Assembly (NCBI GenBank): GCA_018333605.1
Contig: JAGXSV010000014.1
Coordinates: forward strand, 1 to 64,000
Length of the DNA stretch: 64,000 nt
Direction: 5' to 3'
From: Hydrogenophaga sp.
GTDB lineage: Bacteria; Pseudomonadota; Gammaproteobacteria; Burkholderiales; Burkholderiaceae_C
Position 1 is the stretch's first letter; each line of letters starts with the position of its first letter. Below the pieces are notes generated by a model. The model saw only the letters and a list, made by a program, of their open reading frames with translations, was not told where the DNA came from and did not search any database. Shown here in pieces: positions 54,710 through 64,000 of the stretch. Both the position numbers and the translations under genes were made by a program.

Positions 54710-56188
54710 ATGAAACGCACCATGCACCTGCTTGACACGCGCTTCAACGCGCTGTTTTTGACCCTGGCGCTGAGCGCTTCCGGCGCTTTGGCGCAGGCGC
54801 CAGTGAACGCTCCAACCCCTGCGGCCACCGCGCCGCAACCCACAGCCGAGCCGTTGGCGCACACCTTCACGCTGGCCAATGGCATGACGCTGATCGTGCG
54901 GCCCGACCGCCGGGCGCCCACCGTGGCCCACATGCTGTGGGTGCGTGTGGGTTCGATCGACGAGGTGGACGGCACGTCTGGCGTGGCCCACGCGCTGGAG
55001 CACATGCTGTTCAAGGGCACACCTACACTGAAGCCGGGGGAATTCTCGCGCCGCATGGCCGCATTGGGCGCGCGCGAAAACGCCTTCACCAGCCGCGACG
55101 CGACGGCCTACCACCAGCAGGTGCCGGCAGGCAAACTTGAAGAAGTGATGCGGCTGGAAGCCGATCGTTTTGCCAACAACCAGTGGGCTGATGACGAGTT
55201 CAGGCGCGAGATTGAGGTCGTCAAGGAAGAGCGCCGCCAGCGCACCGAAGAATCACCGCGTGCCCGCATGTTTGAAGCGCTCAACGCGGCGGTGTTCCAG
55301 GCGAGCCCTTATCGGCGGCCCATCATCGGCTGGATGAGCGACCTCGACGCCATGACACCCGACGACGTGCGCGCCTTCTACCAGCACTGGTACACCCCGG
55401 CCAACGCCGCCGTGGTGATTGCCGGCGATGTAGACGTGGCCCAGGTGCGCGCGCTGGCCGAAAAGCATTACGGTGCCTTGGCCGCCCGCGCCGTGCCGCC
55501 GCGCAAACCGCGCGTCGAGCCTGAGCAAGTGGGTCCGCGCCGCCTGGAATTCCGCGCCGTGGCCGAGCAGGCCATGGTGGCCCTGGCCTTCAAAGTGCCG
55601 CAGTGGACGGGCGGTGACGACCCGGCCAGCCAGGATGCCCTGGCGCTGACCGTGCTTTCCGCCGTGCTTGACGGTTACAGCGGTGCCCGGCTGGAGCGTG
55701 CGTTGGTGCAGGGCCAGGGCATGGGCGGCAAGCGCGTGGCCGACAGCGCCAGCGCCTCTTACGGCTTGTATGGCCGTGGCCCGCAGTTGTTCTTGCTCAG
55801 TGCCGTGCCGGCCCGAGGTGTTTCGGCCGACGCGGCTGCGGCCGCGCTCAAAACCGAGGTCGCGCGCGTTGCCCGCGAAGGCATCAGCGCAGCCGAACTG
55901 CAACGCGTCAAAACCCAATGGACCGCCGGTGAAATCTACAAACTCGACTCCGTGTTCAACCAGGCCAGAGAGCTGGGCAATTACTGGATCAACGGCATGG
56001 ACGTGAACACCGGCGATCGCCTCATGGTCGCGTTGCGTCAGGTCACGGCGGCGCAGGTGCAGTCGGTGGCACAACGCTATTTTTCCGACGAACAGCTCAC
56101 CACCGCCGTGCTGGTGCCCGATCCCAGCCGCCGCACCGCTGCCGGCAGTAGCCCTGCCAAGCCACGGCCCGTGCTGGGCCGGCATTGA
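54710..56188 (+). CDS. M16 zinc metallopeptidase (active subunit)
   Basis: This periplasmic inverzincin of the M16 family has about 492 residues. It has a Sec signal peptide (ALFLTLALSASGALAQ). The zinc motif HALEHMLFKG (HxxEH) is intact, so it should be the catalytic partner. The start ATG 54710 is chosen; ATG 54722 is an alternative, and neither has a clear ribosome site. The next gene encodes its non-catalytic paralogue. Confidence 0.9.
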   Translation: MKRTMHLLDTRFNALFLTLALSASGALAQAPVNAPTPAATAPQPTAEPLAHTFTLANGMTLIVRPDRRAPTVAHMLWVRVGSIDEVDGTSGVAHALEHMLFKGTPTLKPGEFSRRMAALGARENAFTSRDATAYHQQVPAGKLEEVMRLEADRFANNQWADDEFRREIEVVKEERRQRTEESPRARMFEALNAAVFQASPYRRPIIGWMSDLDAMTPDDVRAFYQHWYTPANAAVVIAGDVDVAQVRALAEKHYGALAARAVPPRKPRVEPEQVGPRRLEFRAVAEQAMVALAFKVPQWTGGDDPASQDALALTVLSAVLDGYSGARLERALVQGQGMGGKRVADSASASYGLYGRGPQLFLLSAVPARGVSADAAAAALKTEVARVAREGISAAELQRVKTQWTAGEIYKLDSVFNQARELGNYWINGMDVNTGDRLMVALRQVTAAQVQSVAQRYFSDEQLTTAVLVPDPSRRTAAGSSPAKPRPVLGRH

Positions 56189-56217
56189 GCGGCCCGATGC
56201 TGTTTGCGAAACCCACC

Positions 56218-57567
56218 ATGATTAAAAACACGTTTCACTTCGCCCGCCCTGGGGTCTGGCTGGCCGGCTTGCTGGCGCTGGGCGTCCTGCTGCCCGCGCA
56301 GGCCGCCATTCCCATCGAACACTGGACGCACACCAGCGGTGCCCGCGTGTACCTCGTGGCCAGCCCGTCCATTCCCATGCTGGACGTGCAGCTCGACTTT
56401 GACGGCGGCAGCCGCCGCGACCCCGCTGCGCAAGCCGGCCTGGCCAGTGCCACCGCCGGGCTGCTCTCAGCCGGTGTGGCGGCACAGGGTAGCCAGCCTG
56501 CTCTGGACGAAAACCAGCTCAGCGAAGCCTGGGTCGATCTCGGTGCCCAGTTTGGTGCCCAGGCCAGCAGCGACCGCTTCAGCCTGTCGCTGCGCACCCT
56601 CACCGAACCCGATTTGCTGGAACGCGCCGTGGCGCTGGCAGCCCGCCAACTCGCTGCGCCCGCTTGGCCCGAGCCGGTGTGGCAGCGCGACCGCGAGCGC
56701 ACGCTGGCCGCGCTGAAAGAAGCCGACACCCGACCCGCCACCCAGGCTGGCCGCGCCTTTGCACGCGCGGTGTACGGCAGCCACCCCTACGGGTTTGAGC
56801 CCGTGGCGGCCACACTCAATGCCATCTCCATGGCCGACATGCGCGCCTTCTACCGCCGCCACGTGGCCGCCTGCCGCGCCCAGGTCACGCTGGTGGGCGC
56901 CATTGATCGTGCGCGAGCCGACCGCATCGTCGGCCAGTTGGTGGGCGCGGTGCAGCCGCACGGCTGTGCCGCTTTGGCCCCTGTTTCCCAGGTACAGCCG
57001 CTGGCCCAGGCGGTCAACACGCAACTGCCTTTCGATGCGGCCCAGGCACAGGTGCTGATTGGCCAGCCCGGCATGGCCCGCAACGACCCCGACTTTTTTC
57101 CGCTCTTCGTGGGCAATCACATTTTGGGCGGCGGCGGCTTTGTGTCGCGCCTCACCAATGAGGTGCGCGAAAAACGTGGCCTGAGCTACAGCGTCTACAG
57201 CCACTTTTCACCCGGCCTGCACGCCGGCGCGTTTCAGGTGGGTCTCACCACCCGGCCCGACCAGGCTGCCCAGGCCCTGGGCGTGGCGCGCGAGGTGGTG
57301 CGCCAGTTCGTTGAACAAGGTCCGACCGACGCCGAGCTGCAAGCCGCCAAAGACTTCCTCATCAACGGTTTTGCGCTGCGCATCGACAGCAACCGCAAAT
57401 TGTTGGATAACGTGGCCAACATCGCCTGGAATGGCCTGCCGCTGGACTACCTGGACACCTGGACCGAGCAGGTGCAGCGGGTAAGCGTGGCCGATATCCG
57501 CCGCGCTTTCAGCCGCGTGCTGCAGCCCGATCGCATGGTGACCGTGGTGGTGGGCGCCCAGCCTTGA
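56218..57567 (+). CDS. M16 peptidase homologue lacking the zinc motif
   Basis: This M16-family paralogue has about 449 residues and a signal peptide (GVWLAGLLALGVLLPAQA). The HxxEH position is replaced by SATAGLLSAGVAAQG, so it is probably non-catalytic and forms a heterodimer with the preceding protein. The conserved C-terminal GGGFVSRLTNEVREKRGLSY stretch is kept. I start at ATG 56218; upstream in-frame starts overlap the previous gene. Confidence 0.88.
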   Translation: MIKNTFHFARPGVWLAGLLALGVLLPAQAAIPIEHWTHTSGARVYLVASPSIPMLDVQLDFDGGSRRDPAAQAGLASATAGLLSAGVAAQGSQPALDENQLSEAWVDLGAQFGAQASSDRFSLSLRTLTEPDLLERAVALAARQLAAPAWPEPVWQRDRERTLAALKEADTRPATQAGRAFARAVYGSHPYGFEPVAATLNAISMADMRAFYRRHVAACRAQVTLVGAIDRARADRIVGQLVGAVQPHGCAALAPVSQVQPLAQAVNTQLPFDAAQAQVLIGQPGMARNDPDFFPLFVGNHILGGGGFVSRLTNEVREKRGLSYSVYSHFSPGLHAGAFQVGLTTRPDQAAQALGVAREVVRQFVEQGPTDAELQAAKDFLINGFALRIDSNRKLLDNVANIAWNGLPLDYLDTWTEQVQRVSVADIRRAFSRVLQPDRMVTVVVGAQP

Positions 57568-57583
57568 GCGTTAAGCTACGGGC

Positions 57584-58198
57584 ATGAAAAAACCTGCACC
57601 TGCAGCGCACAAGCGCCCAGCCAGCGCACCCAACGAGGTGCGCATCATCGGTGGCCAGTGGAAGCGCACCATTCTCCCGGTACCCAGCCACCCCGGTCTG
57701 CGGCCAACGCCCGTGCGCGTGCGCGAAACCCTGTTCAACTGGCTCGGCCAAGACCTGCAAGGCCTGCGTTGCCTCGACGCCTTTGCCGGCACGGGCGCCC
57801 TTGGGTTTGAAGCCGCCTCGCGTGGAGCTGGCGAAGTGGTGCTGGTCGAGCAGGACGGAGCCTTGCTGAGTGCCCTGAGTCGCACCAAGACCAAGCTCAG
57901 CGCCGACACGGTGCGCGTGGAGCGCGGGGACGGGGTGGCCGCTCTGCGCCAGCGCGGCGGCCTGGGGCTGGACGTGGTGTTTCTGGATCCGCCGTTTGCC
58001 GAGGGGCAGAACGACGCCCTGGTGCTTTCAGCGCTGGCCGCGGCCCGTGCCGCTGTTGGGGAAACAGGTTTGATTTACCTGGAGGCGCCCCGCGCCTGGA
58101 GCCCTGATGAACTGGCCCAGGTCGGTCTGCAGGTGCACCGGAAGGGCAAAGCCGGCCAAGTCGCCTTTCACCTGCTGCGGCTATTGCCCGCACCATAA
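57584..58198 (+). CDS. rsmD: 16S rRNA (guanine-966-N2)-methyltransferase
   Basis: This SAM-dependent methyltransferase of 204 residues methylates G966 of 16S rRNA. LPVPSHPGLRPTPVRVRETL, CLDAFAGTGALGFEAASRGA and the catalytic FLDPPF are diagnostic. It is 16 nt after the M16 pair and 36 nt before coaD; rsmD-coaD is a common proteobacterial order. Confidence 0.94.
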   Translation: MKKPAPAAHKRPASAPNEVRIIGGQWKRTILPVPSHPGLRPTPVRVRETLFNWLGQDLQGLRCLDAFAGTGALGFEAASRGAGEVVLVEQDGALLSALSRTKTKLSADTVRVERGDGVAALRQRGGLGLDVVFLDPPFAEGQNDALVLSALAAARAAVGETGLIYLEAPRAWSPDELAQVGLQVHRKGKAGQVAFHLLRLLPAP

Positions 58199-58234
58199 GC
58201 CGGGCCACAGCCCCCGTCCCGCATAATCCAGGGC

Positions 58235-59686
<1,452 letters not shown>

Positions 59687-59715
59687 GCACAAATTATCGT
59701 TGACGCTACAAACAG

Positions 59716-59740
59716 AAACGGCCCGCAGAGCGGGCCGTTT
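59716..59740 (-). terminator. terminator between rplY and pth
   Basis: AAACGGCCCGC and GCGGGCCGTTT form an 11-bp perfect stem with a 3-nt loop (59716-59726 and 59730-59740). It lies after the rplY stop and upstream of pth. The minus-strand continuation CTGTTTG is only moderately T-rich, so termination may be partial. Confidence 0.6.
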
Positions 59741-59771
59741 CGGGCAAAGAAGAGAAAAGATCCGGAAGGAC

Positions 59772-60392
59772 TTATTTCTTCTTCTTGCCTTTCTTGTCGT
59801 CCACCACAACCACAGGGGCCGCGATCACTTCGGTCACAGGCTCAACCACGGTAGCCACGGTCAGGTTCTTGCGGCCGTGCATGACGAGCTTGACGTTCTT
59901 GTCCAGTTTGATGTCGCCGGTGTGCACGGTGGAGCCCTTGACGACAGCGCCCAGGTCAACCGTGATGTGCTCGGGCAGCTGGGTGGCCAGGCACTCGATT
60001 TCGATCTCGGTCATCACGTGGTTGATCACGCACTTGTCTTCTTTCACCGCAGGCGAGCTTTCGCCGTTGATGAAATGCAGCGGTACTTTTTTGTGCAGGC
60101 GGGTCTTGTCGTCCACGCGCTGAAAGTCCACATGCAGCACTTGCGGCTTGTAGGGGTGGTATTGCACATCGCGCAGCAGCACTTTTTGCACCGAACCGGC
60201 AATTTCCATGTCCAGGATGGAAGCGTGGAACGTTTCCTTTTTCAGGGCGTGCCAGAGTGCGTTGTGATCGAGCTCGATCAGGGACGCAGCGGCTTCGCCA
60301 CCAAAAACGATACCGGGCGCACGACCGGTGTTGCGGAGACGGCGGCTCGCACCCGTACCCTGCTTGGCGCGCTCAAAAGCGACAAATTGCAT
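59772..60392 (-). CDS. rplY: 50S ribosomal protein L25 (Ctc type)
   Basis: This 5S rRNA-binding ribosomal protein has the longer Ctc form, 206 residues. [20 protein letters not shown] and [12 protein letters not shown] are typical. The C-terminus is a Lys-rich tail (DDKKGKKKK). I start at ATG 60392, with a GGAG ribosome site six bases upstream; ATG 60404 is less likely. It lies between prs and pth as in other Burkholderiales. Confidence 0.95.
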   Translation of the reverse strand: MQFVAFERAKQGTGASRRLRNTGRAPGIVFGGEAAASLIELDHNALWHALKKETFHASILDMEIAGSVQKVLLRDVQYHPYKPQVLHVDFQRVDDKTRLHKKVPLHFINGESSPAVKEDKCVINHVMTEIEIECLATQLPEHITVDLGAVVKGSTVHTGDIKLDKNVKLVMHGRKNLTVATVVEPVTEVIAAPVVVVDDKKGKKKK

Positions 60393-60491
60393 AACTTTCT
60401 CCATTTGAGGGGTTCCGCGACCAGAACGCCTCTGTTTCAAAAGGGCGATCCCCACCATGGGAACTGCCCGCTTCATGCTGCTGACCGGGTC

Positions 60492-61466
60492 TTAAAACAG
60501 ATTGTCCTGGTCGGCAAACAAACTCATGACCGACTCGCCCGAAGCGATCCGCGCGATGGTTTCAGCCATCAGCGGTGCCACGGAGAGTTGGCGGATCTTG
60601 GCGCAGGCCTGTGCAGCCTGCGACAAGGGAATGGTGTTGGTCACAACGACCTCGTCAAGCGCGCTGCCCTTGGCAATGCGCTCAATGGCCGGCCCAGAAA
60701 AAATAGGGTGCGTGCAGTAGGCGTAAACGCTCTTGGCACCGCGCTCTTTCAGCACTTCTGCGGCTTTCACCAGCGTGCCCGCGGTATCGATCATGTCGTC
60801 CATGACCACGCAGTTGCGGCCATCGATATCGCCAATAACGTGCATCACTTCTGACACGTTGGCCTTGGGGCGGCGCTTGTCGATGATGGCCATGTCGCAG
60901 TTGAGCTGCTTGGCAAGCGCTCGGGCACGCACCACGCCACCGACGTCGGGCGATACCACCAGCAGATCGGAATAATTTTTGGCGCGCAGGTCACCCAGCA
61001 ACACCGGCGAGGCATAGATGTTGTCCACCGGGATGTCAAAGAAACCCTGGATCTGGTCGGCGTGAAGGTCCATGGTCAGCACGCGGTCGACGCCAACGGC
61101 CTGCAACATGTTGGCCACCACTTTGGCGGTGATCGGCACTCGGCTCGAACGCGGGCGACGATCTTGGCGGGCGTAGCCGAAGTAGGGAATCACAGCTGAG
61201 ATGCGCGATGCCGAAGCGCGCTTGAGGGCGTCGACCATGATGATGAGTTCCATCAGGTTCTCATTGGTCGGTGCGCAAGTGGACTGGATGACAAAGATGT
61301 CACGAGCCCGCACGTTCTGGGTGATTTCCACCGTAACTTCACCGTCAGAGAACCGACCCACGTTGGCTGAGCCAAGCTGCGTACCCAGATGCTGGGCAAT
61401 TTCAGCGGCCAATACCGGGTTGGCATTGCCGGTGAAGATCATGAAATCCGGGGGCTGAACTTGCAT
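60492..61466 (-). CDS. prs: ribose-phosphate pyrophosphokinase
   Basis: This enzyme makes PRPP for nucleotide, histidine and NAD synthesis. It has 324 residues. [12 protein letters not shown], the PRPP-binding [17 protein letters not shown] and [19 protein letters not shown] are diagnostic. The start is ATG 61466; the longer upstream frame has no support. It follows tRNA-Gln. Confidence 0.96.
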   Translation of the reverse strand: MQVQPPDFMIFTGNANPVLAAEIAQHLGTQLGSANVGRFSDGEVTVEITQNVRARDIFVIQSTCAPTNENLMELIIMVDALKRASASRISAVIPYFGYARQDRRPRSSRVPITAKVVANMLQAVGVDRVLTMDLHADQIQGFFDIPVDNIYASPVLLGDLRAKNYSDLLVVSPDVGGVVRARALAKQLNCDMAIIDKRRPKANVSEVMHVIGDIDGRNCVVMDDMIDTAGTLVKAAEVLKERGAKSVYAYCTHPIFSGPAIERIAKGSALDEVVVTNTIPLSQAAQACAKIRQLSVAPLMAETIARIASGESVMSLFADQDNLF

Positions 61467-61564
61467 GGTGTTCCCAGCTGTTTCTACGACGGCCCCACAG
61501 GATCGCCGATAAAAAATGGCCACCGCAGGATGGCCGTTTCGTTACGTGGTGTGGATCAAAAAAA

Positions 61565-61641
61565 TGGCAGGGGAGGAAGGACTCGAACCCTCGCATGCTG
61601 GAATCAAAATCCAGTGCCTTTACCAACTTGGCGACTCCCCT
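61565..61641 (-). tRNA. tRNA-Gln (anticodon TTG)
   Basis: On the minus strand a 77-nt cloverleaf can be drawn, including an encoded CCA. The acceptor arms are AGGGGAG and CTCCCCT, the anticodon stem-loop is CTGGA-TTTTGAT-TCCAG with anticodon TTG, and the T-arm has GGGTTCGAGTCC. The position between ispE and prs is conserved in betaproteobacteria. Confidence 0.95.
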
Positions 61642-61736
61642 ACGCAGGACATCTGTTTGGCACGAATGCCGCTCAGAAAACCCAAAATTGTCGCAGGTTA
61701 CGCATCAACTGCCTAGGCTGTGCGTAGACCGAGATT

Positions 61737-62642
61737 CTACCCGGAACACCACTCAAGCAATGGATGTGCATCCATATTTTTGCAATCTTTGACCAACCAG
61801 TTGCCAGGGGCATCTGACAGATCGCAAGACTGTCGTATCCGTGCAAACACCGCTGTACCCGAGCCGCTCATGCGTCCTTGCAATCCATGGCCCTGGAGCC
61901 AGTTGATGCAGTCCACGACATCGGGGCACAACGCTTGTGCGACAGGTTGCAAGTCGTTGTGCCCAATATCCAGAATGCTCTGGATGCTGTGTTCGAACGG
62001 CTCGCGTGCGTCGTTTGCAGCAAAGCCTTGGATTATAGCAGGCTTTGTGTCGCGCTTCAAAAGCGGGGATCTGAAAATGGATGGGGTGGAGGTGCCTCCT
62101 GGTGGTTTGACCACCACAAACCGGGCATCTTCGAGCGACAGTGGGGTTAGTTGCTCGCCCACGCCTTCGACCCATGCGTTGCGTCCACCGATGAAGAAGG
62201 GGACGTCGGCGCCCAACTGCAGACCAAGCGCCGCGAGTTGTGTACGGCTGAGACCCAGTCCCCACAGCCGGTTGAGTGCCAGCAGGCAAGTCGCGGCGTC
62301 TGAGGACCCGCCGCCCATGCCGGCTTCGGCAGGCAGGCGTTTTTCCAACCCCACGTGAGCGCCCAGGGTGCAACCGGTGGCTTGTTGCAACAGGCGCGCG
62401 GCTCGCACCACCAAGTCTTCGGCTGGCAGGTGTGCGTCGGTGAGGTCTTCGCGGCTGATCGCGCCGTCATGTCGCAGTTCGAAGTGCAGGGTGTCGCACC
62501 AGTCGATCAGCATGAAGACCGACTGCAGCAGGTGGTACCCGTCTGCACGCCGACCGGTGATGTGCAAAAACAGGTTGAGTTTGGCGGGCGCGGGTACGTC
62601 AAAGAGCCGCTTCAGCGGCGCTCCCGAAGCGAAATGGGTCAT
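61737..62642 (-). CDS. ispE: 4-diphosphocytidyl-2-C-methyl-D-erythritol kinase
   Basis: This GHMP kinase of the MEP isoprenoid pathway has 301 residues. PAPAKLNLFLHITGRRADGY, the ATP motif PAEAGMGGGSSDAA and MSGSGTAVFA are diagnostic. Its start overlaps the lolB stop (ATGA), and tRNA-Gln follows. Confidence 0.96.
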   Translation of the reverse strand: MTHFASGAPLKRLFDVPAPAKLNLFLHITGRRADGYHLLQSVFMLIDWCDTLHFELRHDGAISREDLTDAHLPAEDLVVRAARLLQQATGCTLGAHVGLEKRLPAEAGMGGGSSDAATCLLALNRLWGLGLSRTQLAALGLQLGADVPFFIGGRNAWVEGVGEQLTPLSLEDARFVVVKPPGGTSTPSIFRSPLLKRDTKPAIIQGFAANDAREPFEHSIQSILDIGHNDLQPVAQALCPDVVDCINWLQGHGLQGRMSGSGTAVFARIRQSCDLSDAPGNWLVKDCKNMDAHPLLEWCSG

Positions 62643-63166
62643 GGCTGGAAAACGATGCGCAGCTCGGCTGCGGGCAGTGGGCTGGTGCGACGGGCTGTAA
62701 TGCGTCCCTCCGGTTGTCGCGCCAGATCGGCTTGCCAGCCTTGTGCGTCTGCGCTGGGTTGGCCTTGTAACCAGCCGAACAGTGCCGCCACAGGCAGGCT
62801 GGTGCCGATGAGTTCGCTGGTGAGTTCGTCCAGGCTGCGGCGAGAGGTGATCTGGTCGCCCGTTCGCAGCTCAGCGCCTTGCGCCGACCAGAGCACGGTA
62901 GCCAGGGTGTTGCCCAGGGGGGAAGTGAGTTGCAGCTCGCCAACCTGAGGTGAGCCGCGCAGATCAAAGGCTGCCGTAAACGATTGCGGCGGATCGCTGT
63001 CCACCCGCACGGAGAGGCGCCCGTTCCAGGCGGCTTCGCCGGGTAGCGCGGTGCGCTGCGGTGTTGCGCAAGCTGTGGCAAGCAGGGCACTTGCCAGAAC
63101 CATCAGCCGCCATTTCGGGCGCACGATGGCAAGCAGCTCGGCGCCGGATGGTGCCTTTGAGGTCAT
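62639..63166 (-). CDS. lolB: outer-membrane lipoprotein receptor LolB
   Basis: This lipoprotein inserts other lipoproteins into the outer membrane. It has about 175 residues. The signal peptide LMVLASALLATAC ends in the lipidated cysteine. AWNGRLSVRVDSDPPQSFTA and GELQLTSPLGNTLATV fit LolB. ATG 63166 overlaps the upstream stop (ATGA). About 25 residues precede the hydrophobic segment, so a later start is possible. Confidence 0.85.
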   Translation of the reverse strand: MTSKAPSGAELLAIVRPKWRLMVLASALLATACATPQRTALPGEAAWNGRLSVRVDSDPPQSFTAAFDLRGSPQVGELQLTSPLGNTLATVLWSAQGAELRTGDQITSRRSLDELTSELIGTSLPVAALFGWLQGQPSADAQGWQADLARQPEGRITARRTSPLPAAELRIVFQP

Positions 63167-64000
63167 GGGGTAACTCGAAACCGCTTCAGGGTGGCATTGA
63201 GCGTGTCGTTGTCGCTGGCGAGCAGCAGCCCTTCGCGCCAGATTTTCAGCGCCTCGTCGCGTTGACCCATGGTCCAAAGTACTTCACCAAGGTGCGCCGC
63301 GATCTCGGCATCGGGGCGCTTGCGGTAGGCGGCTTGCAAAATTTCCAGCGCACGCGGAAAGTTGCCCAAGCGGAATTCAACCCAGCCCAGGCTGTCTTGA
63401 ATATAGGCATCGTTGGGCGCCAGTTCCGCCGCCTTTTCAATCAGCTGCTTGGCCTCGGGCAGGCGCTCGTTGCGGTCGGCCAGCGAATAGCCCAGTGCGT
63501 TGTAGGCGTGCTGGTGATCGGGTTTGGCCGCGATGAGTTGGCGCAACAAGCGCTCCATGGTTTCGGGCTGGCCGGCCTTTTCGGCCATCATGGCCTGGTC
63601 GTACAGCAGTTCGGTGTCTTGGGGGAAGCGCTGGCTGGCCTCTGCATACACCTCATAGGCTTGCTGCCAGGCCTTGATGTCCCGCAGCAGCTGGGCTTCA
63701 GCCACCAGCTTCAGGCGGGCGTCTTCCGGGCGGCGCTCTGGGTGGTTGCGAAGCAGGGCGCGGGCCTGTGCCAGCTGTCCTTGACGGGCAAGCAAAGAGG
63801 CGCGGCGCATTTGCGCCGCCATGATGTCGTCGGCATTTTCAATCCGGTCCAGCCAGGCGTTGGCCGCCGCGAAGTCGTTCTGCTTTTCAGCAATCTGGGC
63901 CATCTGCAGGTAAGCCTGTGTGAGGCCGCGGGCCGAGCGTTCGTCGCCTGCTTGGCGTGCCAGTGCCATGTAGTTCTGCAGTGACGTGGTGGCTGCGGGC
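63163..64000 (-). CDS. tetratricopeptide-repeat protein (5' end outside the window)
   Basis: This is the C-terminal part (about 279 residues) of a TPR protein; the frame stays open to the window edge, so the start lies beyond 64000. Several TPR units are visible, for example HQHAYNALGYSLADRNERLP, AYIQDSLGWVEFRLGNFPRA and LGEVLWTMGQRDEALKIWRE. It is linked to lolB by an ATGA overlap, an arrangement common in betaproteobacteria. Its partner is unknown. Confidence 0.88.
   Translation of the reverse strand, partial: PAATTSLQNYMALARQAGDERSARGLTQAYLQMAQIAEKQNDFAAANAWLDRIENADDIMAAQMRRASLLARQGQLAQARALLRNHPERRPEDARLKLVAEAQLLRDIKAWQQAYEVYAEASQRFPQDTELLYDQAMMAEKAGQPETMERLLRQLIAAKPDHQHAYNALGYSLADRNERLPEAKQLIEKAAELAPNDAYIQDSLGWVEFRLGNFPRALEILQAAYRKRPDAEIAAHLGEVLWTMGQRDEALKIWREGLLLASDNDTLNATLKRFRVTP

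Overview
The window looks like a chromosomal segment of a GC-rich betaproteobacterium of the Burkholderiales, most likely Comamonadaceae. The evidence is the order TPR protein-lolB-ispE-tRNA-Gln-prs-rplY-pth, GC-rich codon use with GTG and TTG starts, and Hydrogenophaga/Acidovorax-like housekeeping genes (ftsY, rsmD, coaD, apaH, dcd, rhlE). The genus is inferred, not proven. The organism can fix CO2: it carries a carboxysomal form IA RuBisCO.

Layout. (1) 0.1-6.2 kb is a purine uptake and salvage cluster: two BMP-type nucleoside-binding proteins, a Rieske oxygenase, an adenine/adenosine deaminase and a guanine deaminase. (2) 6.2-9.2 kb holds a cytochrome bd-type quinol oxidase (cydAB) with a GbsR/MarR regulator and a perfect palindromic operator candidate. 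(3) 9.3-16.4 kb holds dcd, a fatty acid desaturase with an FNR-like box, an inverted-repeat-bounded non-coding element, a zinc metallopeptidase, an RhlE-type helicase, apaH and a CorC/CNNM-type transporter. (4) 16.4-35.1 kb is the centrepiece, a complete alpha-carboxysome and CO2-concentrating locus. It has divergent cbbR, then cbbL, cbbS, csoS2, csoSCA, csoS4A, csoS4B, two nearly identical csoS1 genes, a ferritin-like gene, acRAF, mcdA, mcdB, cbbQ, cbbO and csoS1D, followed by sbtA, a PII-like sbtB, a trypsin-like protease, a 100-residue orphan and a SulP transporter with an unusual soluble tail. (5) 35.1-36.5 kb is a graveyard of broken transposase genes closing that locus. (6) 36.5-45.6 kb has a TVP38-flavoprotein fusion, a phosphotransferase, a double glycosyltransferase, a P-type cation ATPase and a MATE exporter. 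(7) 45.6-49.7 kb is a ynjBCD-like ABC transporter with a ynjF-like phosphatidyltransferase. (8) 49.8-53.6 kb is a bufferin (copper-binding RiPP) operon bufABCD with a divergent ECF sigma factor and zinc-finger anti-sigma candidate. (9) 53.6-64 kb is housekeeping.

How region 4 works together. SbtA and probably SulP import bicarbonate, with the PII-like protein as the likely gate on SbtA. The shell (CsoS1, CsoS1D, CsoS4) encloses RuBisCO held by CsoS2, and CsoSCA turns bicarbonate into CO2 inside. acRAF assists RuBisCO assembly, CbbQO reactivates inhibited enzyme, and McdAB spaces carboxysomes over the nucleoid. CbbR probably switches on the operon. The protease, the orphan protein and the SulP tail are the parts with no established role.
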